NCBI RefSeq assembly: GCF_001426345.1
Contig: NZ_LMEM01000009.1
Location: 512,540 to 576,539 of the forward strand
DNA length: 64,000 nucleotides
Direction of reading: 5' to 3'
From: Devosia sp. Root436
Lineage (GTDB): Bacteria > Pseudomonadota > Alphaproteobacteria > Rhizobiales > Devosiaceae
In this document: positions 9,178 to 18,918 of the stretch, one piece after another
Numbering within the stretch: position 1 is the stretch's first letter
Layout of the letters: each line of letters begins with the position of its first letter
The notes under the pieces: generated by a model
Databases searched by the model: none
What the model saw: only the letters and a program-made list of their open reading frames with translations
What the model was told of the DNA's origin: nothing
Program-made: the position numbers and the translations under genes

Positions 9178-12100
9178 ATGTCGATCAAAGCCGCCGTCTA
9201 TCACCTGACGCACTACAAGTATGACCGGCCGGTCTATCTCCAGCCCCAGATCATCCGCCTGCAGCCGGCGCCGCAATCCCGGACCAAGGTGCTGAGCTAT
9301 TCGCTCAAGGTCTCGCCCAGCTTGCACTTTGTGAATGTGCAGCAGGACCCCTACGGCAATTTCCTCACCCGCTTCGTCTTTCCCGAGCCGGTCACCGAAC
9401 TCAAGATCGAGGTCGATCTCGTCGCCGACATGACGGTCTACAACCCCTTCGACTTCTTCGTCGAAGAAAGTGCCGAGACCTTCCCCTTCACCTATCCCGA
9501 AGACCTGCGCGACGACCTTTCCATCTATATGCAGCCCGAGCCGGTCGGCCCGCTGCTGCAGAAATTCCTCGCCGGCATCGACCGCACACCGATGAACACG
9601 GTGAACTTCGTCACCGCTTTCAATGCCTCCATCCAGCAGCATATCGCCTATATCGTGCGCATGGAGACCGGCGTCTGGACGCCCGAGGAAACCCTGGGCA
9701 ATGCCAAGGGATCCTGCCGCGATTCCAGCTGGCTGCTGGTGCAGACCCTGCGCCATCTCGGCTTCGCCGCCCGCTTCGTTTCTGGCTACCTGATCCAGCT
9801 CAAGCCCGACCTGGTCTCGCTCGACGGTCCCGCCGGCACCGACCACGATTTCACCGATCTGCATGCCTGGTGCGAAGTCTATCTCCCCGGCGCCGGCTGG
9901 GTCGGCCTCGACCCCACCTCGGGCCTGCTGACCGGCGAAAGCCACGTCCCCCTCGCCGCCACGCCGCATTTCCGCAACGCCGCGCCGATCTCCGGCACCG
10001 CCTCCTATGCCGAAGTGGATTTTGCCTTCGACATGCGCGTTACCCGCGTCGCCGAGCATCCGCGCATCACCAAGCCGTTCTCGGATGAGAGCTGGGATGA
10101 GCTCAATGCGCTTGGCAAACAGGTCGATAAGGCATTGATCGATAACGATGTTCGCCTCACCATGGGGGGCGAACCCACCTTCGTCTCCATTGACGATTTC
10201 GAAGCCGAGGAGTGGAATACCGGCGCCGTCGGCCCCACCAAGCGCAAGCTGGCCGACGACCTGATCCGGCGCCTGCGCGAGCGCTTCGCGCCCAACGGCA
10301 TGCTGCATTACGGCCAGGGCAAGTGGTATCCCGGCGAGACCCTGCCGCGCTGGACGTTCTCACTCTACTGGCGCCGCGACGGCAAGCCGGTCTGGACCGA
10401 CGAGACGCTGATCGCGCGCGAAGGCGTCAAAACCACCGCGACCCACGAGGACGCCCGCAAGTTCCTCGACAGCTTCGCCCGCCATCTCGGCCTGTCCGGG
10501 GAAACCATCGCCGAGGCCTATGAAGATCCCGGCGAGTGGCTGCTCAAGGAAGCCAATCTGCCCGCCAATGTCGATCCGGCGAATTCCGAACTGGCCGATC
10601 CGGAAGCCCGCTCGCGCATCGCCAAGGTGTTCGAGCGCGGGCTGACCAACCCGACCGGCTACGTGCTGCCAGTACAGCGCTGGAACGCCGTCGCGTCGAG
10701 CCCGTGGCTCACCGAAAAGTGGAAAACCCGCCGCGGCAAGCTGTTCCTCGCCCCTGGCGACAGCCCGGCCGGCTATCGCCTGCCGCTGAGCTCGCTCAAG
10801 CATCTCAATGCGACGGACTATCCTCATGTCGTGCCGCAGGACCCTGGCGCGCCGCGCGGCGCACTGCCCGATCCGGAAAACCTGCTCAGGCCCGACCCCC
10901 GCGCCCAGGCGACGACCGACTTTACCGCGGCCACCGAGCAGCAGGATCGCATCGAGCAGGAGATCAGCGAGATCGAAGGCGTGGTGCGCACCGCCGTCAC
11001 CGCCGAAATCCGCGATCATCGCCTCTGCGTCTTCCTGCCGCCGGTGGAGAAGCTGGAGGACTATCTCGAACTGGTCGCCGCCACCGAGGCCGCCGCGAAG
11101 GAAATCGGCTTGCCGGTGCATCTCGAAGGCTACGCCCCGCCGCACGACGCGCGCCTCAACGTCATCCGCGTCGCCCCCGATCCGGGCGTTATCGAGGTCA
11201 ATATCCACCCGGCCGCAAGCTGGGACGATTGCGTCGCCACCACCACCGCCATCTACGAGGAAGCCCGCCTCTCCCGCTTGGGCGCCGACAAGTTCATGAT
11301 CGACGGCCGTCATACCGGCACCGGCGGCGGCAACCATGTCGTGGTCGGCGGCGCCACCCCGCATGACAGCCCTTTCCTGCGCCGGCCTGATCTGCTCAAG
11401 TCGCTGGTGCTGCACTGGCAGCGCCACCCGGCGATGAGCTACCTGTTCTCGGGCCTCTTCATCGGCCCCACCAGCCAGGCGCCGCGCTTCGATGAGGCGC
11501 GCCACGACAGCCTCTATGAACTCGAAATCGCCATGGCACAGGTGCCCCATCCCGCCTCGGGTGATCCGGCACCCCTGCCCTGGCTGGTCGATCGCCTGTT
11601 CCGCAACCTGCTGGCCGACGTTACCGGCAATACTCACCGCTCCGAGATTTGCATCGACAAGCTCTATTCCCCCGACGGCCCCACCGGTCGGCTTGGCCTG
11701 GTCGAATTCCGCGGCTTCGAGATGCCCCCCAATGCGCGCATGAGCCTGGCGCAGCAGGTGCTGATCCGCGCCCTCATTGCCCGCTACTGGACCGACCCGC
11801 TCGATGGCGGCTTCGCCCGCTGGGGCACCACTTTGCATGATCGCTTCATGCTGCCGCACTATGTCTGGCAGGATTTTCTCGACGTCCTCGCCGATCTCGA
11901 TCGCCATGGCTTCACGCTCGATCCAGCCTGGTTTGCCGCCCAGCTCGAATTCCGCTTCCCCTTCTGCGGCGAGGTCGAATACGAGGGCGTCCGCCTCGAA
12001 CTGCGCCAGGCGCTCGAACCCTGGCACGTCATGGGCGAACAGGGCGCCATCGGCGGCACCGTGCGTTTCGTGGACTCTTCGGTCGAGCGCCTGCAGGTCA

Positions 12101-12507
12101 AGCTCGAAGGCCTCAATCCCGAGCGCTACGCCGTTGCCTGCAACCAGCGCCCGGTGCCTTTGCGCAAGACGGAGACGGCCGGCATTTCCGTCGCCGGCGT
12201 CCGCTACAAGGCGTGGCAGCCGGCCTCTGGCCTGCATCCCGTGCTGCCGGTCAACACGCCGCTGGTCTTGGACATCTACGACACCTGGACCCAGCGCCCG
12301 GTTGGCGGCTGCGTCTATCACGTCGCCCATCCGGGTGGCCGCAGCTACGACACTTTCCCGGTCAACGGTAATGAGGCCGAAGCCAGGCGCCTTGCGCGGT
12401 TTGTGCCGCAGAACTACACGGCCGGCGGCTATGCCCTGCGCACGGAAAAGCCTGCGGACGAGTTCCCGCTAACGCTTGACCTGCGCAGGCCGCCGCGCTT
12501 CTGGTAA
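9178..12507 (+). CDS. Transglutaminase-like protein with C-terminal DUF2126 domain
   Basis: This is a 1109-residue protein without a signal peptide. Its N-terminal beta-rich transglutaminase-associated domain (about 8-90) precedes a transglutaminase core whose catalytic triad is intact: C180 in GSCRDSSW, H229 in LHAWCEVY and D245 in GLDPTSG. The remainder (about 320-1100) is the large DUF2126 region. Such proteins co-occur with circularly permuted ATP-grasp and alpha-E proteins, as here. They have been predicted, not shown, to make or remodel a peptide-like product. It is followed after four bases by the ATP-grasp gene, so the two are one transcription unit. Confidence 0.88.
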   Translation: MSIKAAVYHLTHYKYDRPVYLQPQIIRLQPAPQSRTKVLSYSLKVSPSLHFVNVQQDPYGNFLTRFVFPEPVTELKIEVDLVADMTVYNPFDFFVEESAETFPFTYPEDLRDDLSIYMQPEPVGPLLQKFLAGIDRTPMNTVNFVTAFNASIQQHIAYIVRMETGVWTPEETLGNAKGSCRDSSWLLVQTLRHLGFAARFVSGYLIQLKPDLVSLDGPAGTDHDFTDLHAWCEVYLPGAGWVGLDPTSGLLTGESHVPLAATPHFRNAAPISGTASYAEVDFAFDMRVTRVAEHPRITKPFSDESWDELNALGKQVDKALIDNDVRLTMGGEPTFVSIDDFEAEEWNTGAVGPTKRKLADDLIRRLRERFAPNGMLHYGQGKWYPGETLPRWTFSLYWRRDGKPVWTDETLIAREGVKTTATHEDARKFLDSFARHLGLSGETIAEAYEDPGEWLLKEANLPANVDPANSELADPEARSRIAKVFERGLTNPTGYVLPVQRWNAVASSPWLTEKWKTRRGKLFLAPGDSPAGYRLPLSSLKHLNATDYPHVVPQDPGAPRGALPDPENLLRPDPRAQATTDFTAATEQQDRIEQEISEIEGVVRTAVTAEIRDHRLCVFLPPVEKLEDYLELVAATEAAAKEIGLPVHLEGYAPPHDARLNVIRVAPDPGVIEVNIHPAASWDDCVATTTAIYEEARLSRLGADKFMIDGRHTGTGGGNHVVVGGATPHDSPFLRRPDLLKSLVLHWQRHPAMSYLFSGLFIGPTSQAPRFDEARHDSLYELEIAMAQVPHPASGDPAPLPWLVDRLFRNLLADVTGNTHRSEICIDKLYSPDGPTGRLGLVEFRGFEMPPNARMSLAQQVLIRALIARYWTDPLDGGFARWGTTLHDRFMLPHYVWQDFLDVLADLDRHGFTLDPAWFAAQLEFRFPFCGEVEYEGVRLELRQALEPWHVMGEQGAIGGTVRFVDSSVERLQVKLEGLNPERYAVACNQRPVPLRKTETAGISVAGVRYKAWQPASGLHPVLPVNTPLVLDIYDTWTQRPVGGCVYHVAHPGGRSYDTFPVNGNEAEARRLARFVPQNYTAGGYALRTEKPADEFPLTLDLRRPPRFW

Positions 12508-12511
12508 CGCG

Positions 12512-14923
12512 ATGAGCACACGGAATCAAAACTCAAAGGGTAAGCCGCCAGCCGGACCCAGCATTGTTGCTGATTATCGCCTGCAACCCGGCGTACCCGA
12601 CGAGATGATCGACCCCCAGGGCAATATCCGCCCCGGCTGGTTCGAGCTCATGGCGGCTTTCGACCGGCTCGGCCCCACCGAGCTCTCTGCCCGCTTCGAG
12701 CGGGCCGACCAGTATCTGCGCGATGCCGGGGTGTTCTATCGCAAATATGACGGCGCCGAGGGCAAGGAACGCGACTGGCCGCTGGCCCATGTGCCGCTGC
12801 TGATCGACGAGACCGACTGGAGCCGTATCAGTTCCGGCCTGATCCAGCGCGCCGAACTGCTCGAAACCGTCATTGCCGACATCTATGGCGACAACCTGCT
12901 GGTGCAGCAGGGCCTGCTGCCGCCCGAGCTGGTGGCGCGCAATGGCGAATTCCTGCGCCCCCTGGTCGGCGTAAAGCCGGTCAGTGGCCATTACCTGCAT
13001 TTCTGCGCCTTCGAGCTGGGTCGCGGTCCCGATGGCGCCTGGTGGGTGCTGGGCGACCGCGCCCAGGCGCCATCCGGCGCCGGCTTCGCGCTGGAAAACC
13101 GTGTCGCCACCACGCGGGCGCTGTCAGACATTTACGCGGACATGAATGTCCATCGCCTGGCTGGGTTCTTCCGCGGCTTCCGCGATACGCTGTTCGCCGA
13201 TGCCAAGCGCGACGGTGGCCGCGTCGGCATATTGACGCCCGGCCAGCTCAACGAGACCTATTTCGAGCATGCCTATATCGCGCGCTATCTCGGCCTGATG
13301 CTGCTCGAAGGCGAGGACCTGGTGATCGAGGACGGCAATGTCATGGTGCGCACCGTGGCCGGACTCAAGCCGGTCAGCGTGCTGTGGCGCCGCATGGATG
13401 CCAGCTTCGTCGATCCGCTCGAACTGCGCTACGACAGCCGCATCGGCACGCCCGGCATGGTGGAAGCGCTGCGCCATGGCTCCATCTCCGTGATCAATGC
13501 GCTGGGCACCGGCCTGCTGGAAACCCGCGCCCTCGCCGCCTTCATGCCGCGTCTCGCGCAAAAGCTGCTCGGCACCGACCTGCTATTGCCGGAAATCGCC
13601 ACCTGGTGGTGCGGCCAGCCGAGCGAACAGAACCACGTCATCGACAATTTCGACAACCTGCTGATCGGCCCCGCCTTCGCCACCACCCTGCCCTTCGACG
13701 ACCTGCGCGGCACTGCGCTCGGCTCCTCCATTCCGCCCGAGCCGAAGGCCGCCCTGATCGAGCGCATCCGCGCCAACGGCGCCGACTATGTCGGGCAGGA
13801 ACCGGTGCGGCTCTCGACCGCGCCAGTCTATGTCGATGGCAAGCTGCAACCGCGCCCGATCACCTTGCGCGTCTATGCCGCCCGTACCAGCGACGGCTGG
13901 ACCATCATGCCCGGCGGCTTTGCCCGCGTCGGCTCGACATCGGATGCCTCGGCCATATCCATGCAGCGCGGCGGCCACGCCGCCGACGTCTGGGTGCTGT
14001 CGTCGAAGCCCGTCGAGCGGGTGTCGCTGCTGCCGCAGGACGGGCGCAAGCTGGTGCGTAATTCGCCCGGCAGCCTCCCCAGCCGTGCCGCCGACAATCT
14101 GATCTGGCTGGGCCGCTATGCCGAGCGCTGCGAAGCCACCGTGCGCATCCTGCGCGCCTACAATGCCCGCCTGGCCGAACTCAGCAAGACCGACCTGCCC
14201 ATCCTGACCCATTGCGCCGCGTTCCTCGACAGCATCGATGTCGATGCCTCGGAGGCCATGCCGCAAGGTCTGCTGGCTTCCATCGACAGCGCCGTCCACA
14301 GCGCCGGGCAAATCCGCGACCGCTTCTCGCCCGATGGCTGGCTGGCGCTCAACGACCTGCAGAAGACCGCGCAGCGTTTCGCCACCCGCATCAAGCCGGG
14401 CGACGACGCCACCCGCGCCATGACGGTGCTGCTGCGCAAGCTGGCCGGCTTTTCCGGCCTCGTGCATGAAAACATGTATCGCTTCGCCGGCTGGCGGTTC
14501 CTCGAACTCGGCCGGCGCCTTGAACGCGCCATCCAGATCGCCCGCATTACCGGCTGGCTGACCGACAAGGATGCGCCGGACGGCTCGCTCGAAATGCTGC
14601 TCGAAATTGGCGACAGCGTCATGTCGCATCGCCGCCGCTATTCGGTGAGCGCCGGCACGCAGAGCGCCATCGACCTCTTGGCGCTCGATCCGCTCAATCC
14701 CCGCTCGGTCATCTTCCAGCTCACCGAACTGCGTGCCCAGATCGAAATGCTGCCTGGGGGCATAGACGACGGCCAGCTGTCGCCCGCCGCCAAGGCGGCC
14801 CTGCAAATCGAGAGCGACCTGCGCATAGCCGAGCCATCGGACATGACGCCCGGGCGCCTCGACAAGCTGGCCGCCGATCTCGGCATGCTGGCCGGCCTCG
14901 TGGCCGCAGCATATTTCGTGTGA
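12512..14923 (+). CDS. Fusion: circularly permuted ATP-grasp (type 2) plus alpha-E domain
   Basis: The 803-residue protein combines an N-terminal circularly permuted ATP-grasp domain (about 20-480; DGNVMVRTVAG and LLGTDLLLPE segments) with an all-helical alpha-E domain (about 515-800, beginning near SRAADNLIWLGRYAER). In many genomes these are separate neighbouring genes. ATP-grasp enzymes ligate carboxylates to amines, so an amidoligase role is expected; the substrate is unknown. The ATG at 12512 is preferred to an upstream TTG inside the previous gene, though no strong ribosome site precedes either. It is translationally close to the DUF2126 gene and precedes a second transglutaminase. Confidence 0.87.
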   Translation: MSTRNQNSKGKPPAGPSIVADYRLQPGVPDEMIDPQGNIRPGWFELMAAFDRLGPTELSARFERADQYLRDAGVFYRKYDGAEGKERDWPLAHVPLLIDETDWSRISSGLIQRAELLETVIADIYGDNLLVQQGLLPPELVARNGEFLRPLVGVKPVSGHYLHFCAFELGRGPDGAWWVLGDRAQAPSGAGFALENRVATTRALSDIYADMNVHRLAGFFRGFRDTLFADAKRDGGRVGILTPGQLNETYFEHAYIARYLGLMLLEGEDLVIEDGNVMVRTVAGLKPVSVLWRRMDASFVDPLELRYDSRIGTPGMVEALRHGSISVINALGTGLLETRALAAFMPRLAQKLLGTDLLLPEIATWWCGQPSEQNHVIDNFDNLLIGPAFATTLPFDDLRGTALGSSIPPEPKAALIERIRANGADYVGQEPVRLSTAPVYVDGKLQPRPITLRVYAARTSDGWTIMPGGFARVGSTSDASAISMQRGGHAADVWVLSSKPVERVSLLPQDGRKLVRNSPGSLPSRAADNLIWLGRYAERCEATVRILRAYNARLAELSKTDLPILTHCAAFLDSIDVDASEAMPQGLLASIDSAVHSAGQIRDRFSPDGWLALNDLQKTAQRFATRIKPGDDATRAMTVLLRKLAGFSGLVHENMYRFAGWRFLELGRRLERAIQIARITGWLTDKDAPDGSLEMLLEIGDSVMSHRRRYSVSAGTQSAIDLLALDPLNPRSVIFQLTELRAQIEMLPGGIDDGQLSPAAKAALQIESDLRIAEPSDMTPGRLDKLAADLGMLAGLVAAAYFV

Positions 14924-14989
14924 GGCGTCGATGTGCTCAATAGCCCACCAGCCACTGCGGGTTGCGGACGCTTTGGTGGAAATCCGGTG

Positions 14990-15868
14990 ATGCTCTACGA
15001 TGTCCGGCTCGAACTGCATTACGACTATGATGCCATCGTGCATGGCGGCCGCCACCTGATCCGTGTGGCGCCGATCACCATTCCCGGCGTGCAGCGCGTC
15101 ATTGCCGCCGGGCTCTCGTTCGAGCCGCGTCCGCAGCGCGAGAGCAGCTTTACCGATTTCTTCGGCAATTCAGTCACCACGCTCACTTATCTCGCGCCAC
15201 ACGACCATCTCGATATCCGCCTTACGGCGCGCGTGCAGGTGGAGGATGTCCATCCTCCCGCCGACCTTTCGCCATCGCGCCAGGCCCTGCGCCAGGAGAT
15301 CACCCGCTACTGGTCGGTGGAGCCCGACAGCCCGCAGCATTTCATCGGCGCCTCGCCGCGCGTGCAGCTCGTCCCCGCCATCACCGAATATGCCGCGCGG
15401 GTCACCGCTGAAATGCCATCGGTACTGACTTCGGCCCTTGCCCTCTGCATGGCCATCCATCGCGACTTTGCCTATGACGCCAAGGCGACCGATGTGGAAA
15501 CCAAACCGGCCGAGGCCTTCGCCCTGCGCAAGGGCGTCTGCCAGGATTTTGCCCATGTGATGATTGCAGGCCTTCGCGGCATCGGCATTCCCGCTGGCTA
15601 TGTGTCGGGGTTCCTGCGCACCAATCCGCCGCCCGGCAAGCCGCGGCTGGAAGGCGCCGACGCCATGCATGCCTGGATTCGCGCCTGGTGCGGCCAGCAT
15701 GTCGGCTGGGTCGAGTTCGATCCCACCAATGCCATGATTGCCGGGCCCGACCACATCGCCATCGGCCATGGCCGCGACTATGCCGATATCTCGCCCATCG
15801 TGGGCGTGCTCAAGACGCATGGCTCGCACGAGACCACGCAATCGGTGGATGTCATCAGGGTCGAATAG
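14990..15868 (+). CDS. Transglutaminase-like cysteine peptidase family protein
   Basis: This 292-residue protein carries the bacterial transglutaminase N-terminal domain (about 1-85) and core, with triad C184 in KGVCQDFAH, H227 in AMHAWIRAW and D244 in VEFDPTNA. The start at 14990 is chosen because GGTGGA lies upstream and MLYDVRLELHYDY is the usual family N-terminus; an in-frame start at 14933 would add 19 residues of low-complexity sequence. It closes the three-gene ATP-grasp/alpha-E/transglutaminase operon and may cleave or crosslink the product made by its neighbours. The function is not established. Confidence 0.87.
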   Translation: MLYDVRLELHYDYDAIVHGGRHLIRVAPITIPGVQRVIAAGLSFEPRPQRESSFTDFFGNSVTTLTYLAPHDHLDIRLTARVQVEDVHPPADLSPSRQALRQEITRYWSVEPDSPQHFIGASPRVQLVPAITEYAARVTAEMPSVLTSALALCMAIHRDFAYDAKATDVETKPAEAFALRKGVCQDFAHVMIAGLRGIGIPAGYVSGFLRTNPPPGKPRLEGADAMHAWIRAWCGQHVGWVEFDPTNAMIAGPDHIAIGHGRDYADISPIVGVLKTHGSHETTQSVDVIRVE

Positions 15869-15894
15869 CGACCGACTGATTCAATTGCCGCCAC

Positions 15895-15920
15895 GGAACC
15901 AAAGCCGATCCCGCCCCGTT
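15895..15920 (+). promoter_or_regulatory. EcfG-type promoter for the small protein at 15969
   Basis: GGAAC (15895-15899), a 17-base spacer and CGTT (15917-15920) match the general stress response sigma factor consensus exactly. It lies 49 bases before the start of the next gene. Confidence 0.75.
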
Positions 15921-15968
15921 CTTTGGGCACGCGCATCATTTGCGCAACGGATCAAGGCGGAGGCCGGC

Positions 15969-16130
15969 ATGACTCACATGGAAATCAAGGCACTCGAAAA
16001 TGCGAGCCGCGCAGCGGTATGGACCGAAGGCTATGATGGGGAAACCCACTATGCCGAAGTGCTCAAGGCTTTGACGCCAGCGCTGTTCATCCTGGCGGCC
16101 GCTGTCGGCCTGATGCTGGCAATCCTCTAG
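15969..16130 (+). CDS. Small single-pass membrane protein, 53 aa, stress-regulated
   Basis: I do not recognise a family. The 53-residue product has a soluble N-terminal half (about 1-35) and one hydrophobic C-terminal helix (about 38-53, ALFILAAAVGLMLAIL), giving a tail-anchored topology. GGCGGAGG lies upstream of the ATG. An exact EcfG-type promoter precedes it, so it should be induced by the general stress response encoded at 22.6-24.4 kb. It is 45 bp upstream of a DUF3309 gene and probably co-transcribed with it. Confidence 0.7.
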   Translation: MTHMEIKALENASRAAVWTEGYDGETHYAEVLKALTPALFILAAAVGLMLAIL

Positions 16131-16175
16131 TCAACATACCAAGCGTCACAAGAACAATAACCAAGGAGAGCGACC

Positions 16176-16334
16176 ATGGGTTTGGGTACTATTCTCATCA
16201 TCATCCTCATTCTGCTGCTGATCGGCGCGCTGCCCAATTGGGGCTATTCGCGCGGCTTCGGCTACTTCCCGTCCGGCATCCTGGGTGTCGTGCTTGTGGT
16301 CATTCTCATCCTCGTCTTGATGGGACGCATCTAA
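16176..16334 (+). CDS. DUF3309-family small membrane protein, 52 aa
   Basis: The short product begins MGLGTILIIILILLLIGALP and continues with WGYSRGFGYFPSG and a second hydrophobic stretch, the hallmark of DUF3309 proteins: two membrane helices joined by a glycine- and tyrosine-rich turn. AAGGAGAG precedes the ATG. The family's function is unknown; members are often stress-induced in alphaproteobacteria. Here it shares the EcfG promoter upstream of the 53-residue gene and is followed by a strong terminator. Confidence 0.8.
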   Translation: MGLGTILIIILILLLIGALPNWGYSRGFGYFPSGILGVVLVVILILVLMGRI

Positions 16335-16433
16335 CCACCTGGTAATCATAAAAGGCGCAGCCAGTTCTCTGGTTCTCACGCAGTGAGAAGCGCCCGCGGG
16401 TCGGGAGTTGCCCCCCTTTCACCCGCCCCTTGC

Positions 16434-16472
16434 CACCCCGATGCGCGCAGTGCGCATCGGGGTGTCTTCTTT
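16434..16472 (+). terminator. Strong rho-independent terminator after the DUF3309 gene
   Basis: A perfect 13-bp stem, CACCCCGATGCGC (16434-16446) with GCGCATCGGGGTG (16452-16464), has a five-base loop and a TCTTCTTT tail. It separates the small-protein unit from the next EcfG promoter. Confidence 0.85.
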
Positions 16473-16482
16473 CCAGCGCCTT

Positions 16483-16507
16483 GGAACCGCAGCGTTTTCC
16501 GTACGTT
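16483..16507 (+). promoter_or_regulatory. EcfG-type promoter for the YqjD/YqjE-like pair
   Basis: GGAAC (16483-16487), a 16-base spacer and CGTT (16504-16507) lie 29 bases before the ATG at 16537. This is an exact consensus match. Confidence 0.75.
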
Positions 16508-16536
16508 GATCCTCAATAAATTGACAGGAGCGTCAT

Positions 16537-16899
16537 ATGGCTACCACATCCGACCTCGCCCCCGGCCGCAAGCCGGTCGCCGCCCGTGCCAGCCGCGCCA
16601 GCGCCAAGGCGCGCGAAGCCCAGCTCGAAGACCAGGTCGCCCAGTTACAGGACGACATCAAGGCTATTGCCGCGACCCTCGCCCGCCTGAGCAATGACAA
16701 GGTCAACGAGGTGAAATCCGTTGCCAAGGGCGAGGCCCATAACCTGCAGCGCCAGGCCGAGCAGGTCGTCGGAGACGTGCAGGACCAGGCCAGCGCCATG
16801 GAAAAGCAGCTCAAGGACACCATTCGCGAAAAGCCGCTGACCGCCGTGGCCAGCGCGGTCGGCATCGGTTTCATTCTCGCGCTGCTGTCCCGGCATTAG
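16537..16899 (+). CDS. ElaB/YqjD/DUF883-family protein
   Basis: The 120-residue protein has a basic Ala-rich N-terminus, a central amphipathic coiled-coil region (about 25-95) and a C-terminal hydrophobic anchor (VASAVGIGFILALLSRH) preceded by IREKPLTA. This is the layout of ElaB/YqjD proteins, which in Escherichia coli are inner-membrane, ribosome-associated and made in stationary phase. AGGAG precedes the start. It is driven by an EcfG-type promoter and is two bases upstream of a YqjE-like gene, reproducing the yqjD-yqjE pairing. Confidence 0.82.
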   Translation: MATTSDLAPGRKPVAARASRASAKAREAQLEDQVAQLQDDIKAIAATLARLSNDKVNEVKSVAKGEAHNLQRQAEQVVGDVQDQASAMEKQLKDTIREKPLTAVASAVGIGFILALLSRH

Positions 16900-16901
16900 C
16901 C

Positions 16902-17339
16902 ATGCATCTTCTGGCTCCACTCGCCGCCCTGCTCGGCATCGAGGTCGAAGCGATCACCGAACGCGTCCGCAACGCCATCATCATCAATGCGGTGATGATC
17001 GGGCTGGCGCTGGTCGGGGTGAGCTTCCTGCTCGTCGCCGGATTTTTCGCCCTGACCGAACTTTATGGCGTGATCTATGCGGCCTTGATCCTGGCCGCCG
17101 TGTTCCTGGTGCTGGCATTGGCCGTCTATCTCGGGACACGGATCGGCGAAAGCCGGCGCCGCCGCGAAGTGGCCAGCAAACGCCGTTCGAGCGAAACCAG
17201 CGCCTTCGTGACCACGGCCGCATTGACGGCTTTGCCGGTGATCCTCAGGTCGCCCCTCGCGCGAACCATTGGCCTGCCGGCAGCCGCCATCGCCGCCTAT
17301 CTGCTGGTCCGCGGCGGCGACGACAGGTCCGAAGATTGA
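16902..17339 (+). CDS. YqjE-like membrane protein (holin superfamily III fold, not phage)
   Basis: This 145-residue inner-membrane protein has two strong central helices (about 28-52 and 56-80) in the region of the phage holin superfamily III / YqjE family, then a basic linker (ESRRRREVASKRRSS) and a weaker C-terminal hydrophobic segment. No phage genes are nearby, so a lysis role is unlikely. Coupling to the DUF883 gene (two-base gap) and the shared EcfG promoter suggest a membrane stress function. The start lacks a strong ribosome site, consistent with translational coupling. Confidence 0.75.
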   Translation: MHLLAPLAALLGIEVEAITERVRNAIIINAVMIGLALVGVSFLLVAGFFALTELYGVIYAALILAAVFLVLALAVYLGTRIGESRRRREVASKRRSSETSAFVTTAALTALPVILRSPLARTIGLPAAAIAAYLLVRGGDDRSED

Positions 17340-17343
17340 GTGT

Positions 17344-18864
17344 CTAGTCCTGCTCGGCCGGCAGCGGCATCCAGATATGGGCGACCACACCTCCGGGATC
17401 GAAGCTGAGCTTGACCTCGCTGTCGAGCACCTTGGCGAGGCTGCGTTCGATCAGCCTGGCGCCCATCCCGTATTCGGCGGGCCGTGATACATCCGGCCCG
17501 CCGCTTTCCCGCCAGGTGAGCGACAACCCGCGCACCGGCCGGTGCTTTATTTCCCAGTCTATGCTCACCATGCCCTGGTCTCCCGACCATGCGCCGTAGC
17601 GGTGCGCGTTGGTCGTCAACTCGTGCAGGATCAACCCCAGCCCCAGCGCATGGTCGGCCGGCAATTCGACATCCTCGCCCCGGACCTCGGCGCGATCCGG
17701 CTCTGTGCGGAAACCCGGCCCGAGCTGCGAAGCGATGACTTCGTAGAGCTGCACCCCCAACCAGTCGCGATCGGCCAGCAGCACATGCGCGTCCGAGATG
17801 GTGCGCAGCCGCCCCGAAAAGGCGTCGATGAAATCCTGGGGATCGGGGTTTTGCCTTATGGTCTGGCGCGCCACCGACTGGATCATCGCCAGCGTATTTT
17901 TCACCCGGTGATTGAGTTCGCGCAGCAATAGCCTTGTATGCTCGGCGCTCTGCTTGCCTTCGGAAATGTCGATGACGACGCCCATCATCACCAGCGGATT
18001 GCCCTCGGCATCGCGCTGGTAGACGCGGCCGCGCATGGTGAGCCAGCGGCCGGTAGCGGCCGTGCGGGCCTCGGCGCTATAGTCCTCGCCATCGCGGAAG
18101 CTGGCTTCGATACCCGCTTCCACCATCGGCCGGTCGCCGGGATGGGTCGCGCCCAGCACGTCCTCGACCCGCACCGTCTCGCCTTCCGGCAATTCATACA
18201 TGCGGCGGAACATGTCGTTGCAGGCGACTTCGCCGGTGCGCACGTCCCATACCCAGCTTCCCACCTTGCCCGCTTCCAGCGTCAGCGCGTGGCGCCATTC
18301 CTCCCGGACCAGCGCAGCGGCGGTGCGCGCACGCACCCTCGCCTCGTCCTTGAGGGCAAAGAGGGTTGAACTGAGAGCGGCGAGACTCACCAGTTGCTCG
18401 GTCAGGCCGGGCTCCAGCGCGTCGCGAGGCTGGCTGCTGATGACACAGAGCGAGCCCACCTTCTGCCCATTCACGATCACCGCCGCACCAGCATAGAACC
18501 GGATGCCGGGCCATCCGGTCACCAATGGATTATTCTTGAAGCGCTCGTCCCTGGTCGCATCCAGCACGACCAGCGTATCTTCGTCCCCAGGCAGGGCGAT
18601 GGCATGGGCGCAGAACGAGGTCTCGGTCAAAGCCTCGGTGACATCGTTGACGCCGAAGCACGCCCGAAACCATTGCCGCTCCTTGTCGATGAGCGTCACC
18701 AAGGCAATCTCGGCTTTGAAGATAAATGCCGCGGTCCGGCTCAAACGCTCGAAATCCGCATCTGCGTGGCTATCGACCACGTCCAGCGCCGCTAGCGCAC
18801 CCAGCCGCCCCGGATCATCCACTACCTTCCGCACATCGTCCGGAAGGTCCCCCTTGTCTGTCAC
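17344..18864 (-). CDS. GAF-PAS HWE-family sensor histidine kinase
   Basis: This 506-residue soluble kinase has a GAF domain (about 20-160), a PAS domain (about 195-310) and an HWE/HisKA_2 transmitter with phospho-acceptor H319 in ELNHRVKN and a C-terminal ATPase region. HWE/HisKA_2 kinases feed PhyR in the alphaproteobacterial general stress response. I choose the GTG at 18864, with AGGA six bases upstream. A possible TTG at 18936 lies inside an exact EcfG promoter (18919-18943), so it would precede the transcription start. That promoter implies positive feedback by the stress sigma factor. No membrane segment is visible, so the signal is probably cytoplasmic. Confidence 0.85.
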   Translation of the reverse strand: MTDKGDLPDDVRKVVDDPGRLGALAALDVVDSHADADFERLSRTAAFIFKAEIALVTLIDKERQWFRACFGVNDVTEALTETSFCAHAIALPGDEDTLVVLDATRDERFKNNPLVTGWPGIRFYAGAAVIVNGQKVGSLCVISSQPRDALEPGLTEQLVSLAALSSTLFALKDEARVRARTAAALVREEWRHALTLEAGKVGSWVWDVRTGEVACNDMFRRMYELPEGETVRVEDVLGATHPGDRPMVEAGIEASFRDGEDYSAEARTAATGRWLTMRGRVYQRDAEGNPLVMMGVVIDISEGKQSAEHTRLLLRELNHRVKNTLAMIQSVARQTIRQNPDPQDFIDAFSGRLRTISDAHVLLADRDWLGVQLYEVIASQLGPGFRTEPDRAEVRGEDVELPADHALGLGLILHELTTNAHRYGAWSGDQGMVSIDWEIKHRPVRGLSLTWRESGGPDVSRPAEYGMGARLIERSLAKVLDSEVKLSFDPGGVVAHIWMPLPAEQD

Positions 18865-18918
18865 TTCCAGTCCTGACGCTTCTGCAAAATACCCAATACT
18901 TACAGGCCGATTTCCCGT

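Noticed and set aside
10360..12330. A 656-codon open frame on the minus strand inside the DUF2126 gene
   Set aside because: Antisense shadow with a repetitive charged and Gly-rich composition; the plus-strand protein has a clear catalytic triad and family domains.
16902..17339. Holin-like protein as evidence for a prophage
   Set aside because: No other phage genes are nearby. The pairing with a DUF883 gene matches chromosomal YqjD/YqjE, and the promoter is of stress type.
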